Assembly: GCA_021785115.1 (NCBI GenBank)
Contig: JAJYGO010000268.1
Span: 1-23,371, forward strand
From: Chloroflexota bacterium
Lineage (GTDB): Bacteria; Chloroflexota; Limnocylindria; Limnocylindrales; CSP1-4
DNA: 23,371 nucleotides
Direction of reading: 5' to 3'
The notes below the pieces were generated by a model. That model was not told the DNA's origin. It was given only the letters and a program-made list of their open reading frames with translations, and did not search any database. The translations under genes and the position numbers were made by a program. This document shows, one piece after another, positions 22,967-23,371 of this stretch. Positions within the stretch are counted from its first letter, which is position 1; each line of letters starts with the position of its first letter.

Positions 22967-23371
22967 GGTGTCGGGGTCCTCCTGGGGGCGGATGGCATGG
23001 GCGCCGGCGCGGCCGGCATCGGCATCGCCGAGGCCGGCGCGGGCTGGCTGTCGACTGCGACGGGCGCCGTCGTCGCGCGCATCTGGGCCATCGCCTCGGG
23101 GTCGCCGGGCATCGACGGATCGACGGGCGTCCCCCCTGCGGCCTTGTCGGCCGCCGCGGCGTCCTTCCAGGCGGCGATGAGTTGCGGGCTGACCCCGTAC
23201 TGCTCCCACAGGTACTCGAGCGGCATGCCGAGCGCCTTGAGCTTGAGCAGCGCGTCGACGTGCTCGGCCTCCGAGCGCACCTCGGGGTCCGCCCACTTCG
23301 CCTCCGTGTCCTCGATGTCCGCGCGCCTGGCGTCCCCCGCGGCACGGAAGGCGATCGAGACGACCTCCTCC
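22963..23371 (-). CDS. Portal protein, C-terminal part (cut by window edge)
   Basis: The frame is open from the window edge (23371) to TGA at 22963. The visible 135 or so residues include WADPEVRSEAEHVDALLKLK and ALGMPLEYLWEQYGVSPQLI, the usual C-terminal signature of SPP1-like/actinophage portals, then a Pro/Ala/Met-rich tail. An internal GTG at 23280 is not a start, because coding clearly continues upstream (DIEDTEAKWADPE). The portal ring carries DNA into the head; the terminase should be encoded beyond the edge. Confidence 0.82.
   Translation of the reverse strand, partial: EEVVSIAFRAAGDARRADIEDTEAKWADPEVRSEAEHVDALLKLKALGMPLEYLWEQYGVSPQLIAAWKDAAAADKAAGGTPVDPSMPGDPEAMAQMRATTAPVAVDSQPAPASAMPMPAAPAPMPSAPRRTPTP

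Noticed and set aside
20553..23180. 875-codon and similar long plus-strand frames over capsid, scaffold and portal (also 16283-18862 and 622-2658)
   Set aside because: Antisense shadows of well-supported minus-strand virion or early genes; composition is biased and no ribosome sites or domains are seen.

Overview
The window reads as one end of a high-GC siphovirus prophage, most likely from an actinobacterium or similarly GC-rich host; the exact host cannot be named from the sequence. A complete tRNA-Pro(CGG) gene lies at the extreme left. A large serine recombinase on the minus strand runs into its 3' end, so the left edge looks like a phage/host junction (attL). The attR side and any terminase or lysis genes are not in the window.

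Layout: (1) 39-115, tRNA-Pro. (2) 94-6648, minus strand: a tightly packed early/replication operon read from 6648 leftwards. It holds a basic unknown protein, a ribbon-helix-helix regulator, a small Cys-rich protein, an SSB-like protein with an acidic tail, a Prim-Pol/RepA-helicase fusion, a Cas4/RecB-type nuclease, a VRR-NUC nuclease, a LuxR-type HTH protein, a 63-aa protein and finally the integrase. Most junctions are ATGA or GTGA overlaps. (3) 6649-6992: a divergent control region with a SOS/LexA-like palindrome, a minus-strand -10 candidate and leader hairpins. (4) 6993-12835, plus strand and visibly lower in GC: a five-gene cargo module. Its products are an HsdR_N-type nuclease fused to a RAMA-like domain, a coiled-coil plus HARE-HTH-like small protein, an NPPY (m6A-type) methyltransferase, an SPPYW (m4C-type) methyltransferase and a single-HKD PLD nuclease. 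(5) 12836-13121: a convergent intergenic zone rich in stem-loops. (6) 13122-23371, minus strand: the virion genes in late order from portal (cut by the window edge) through scaffold, capsid, connector, tail terminator, two tail-tube paralogues, frameshifted tail chaperones, a gp10-like protein, tape measure and a large tail-tip/receptor-binding protein.

The most interesting part is the plus-strand module. It combines two different DNA-methylation writers, two domains proposed in the literature to sense DNA or its modification (RAMA and HARE-HTH), and two unrelated nuclease folds. It has no helicase and no HsdS, so it is not a standard type I, BREX or DISARM system. It is best described as an uncharacterised restriction-modification or phage-exclusion locus carried as prophage cargo. 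Other strong observations are an exact -1 slippery heptamer (CCCAAAC) in the tail chaperone gene, a perfect palindrome abutting the RHH start codon, a palindrome resembling the gram-positive LexA box in the early control region, tandem tail-tube genes, and an inserted beta-rich domain in the capsid protein.
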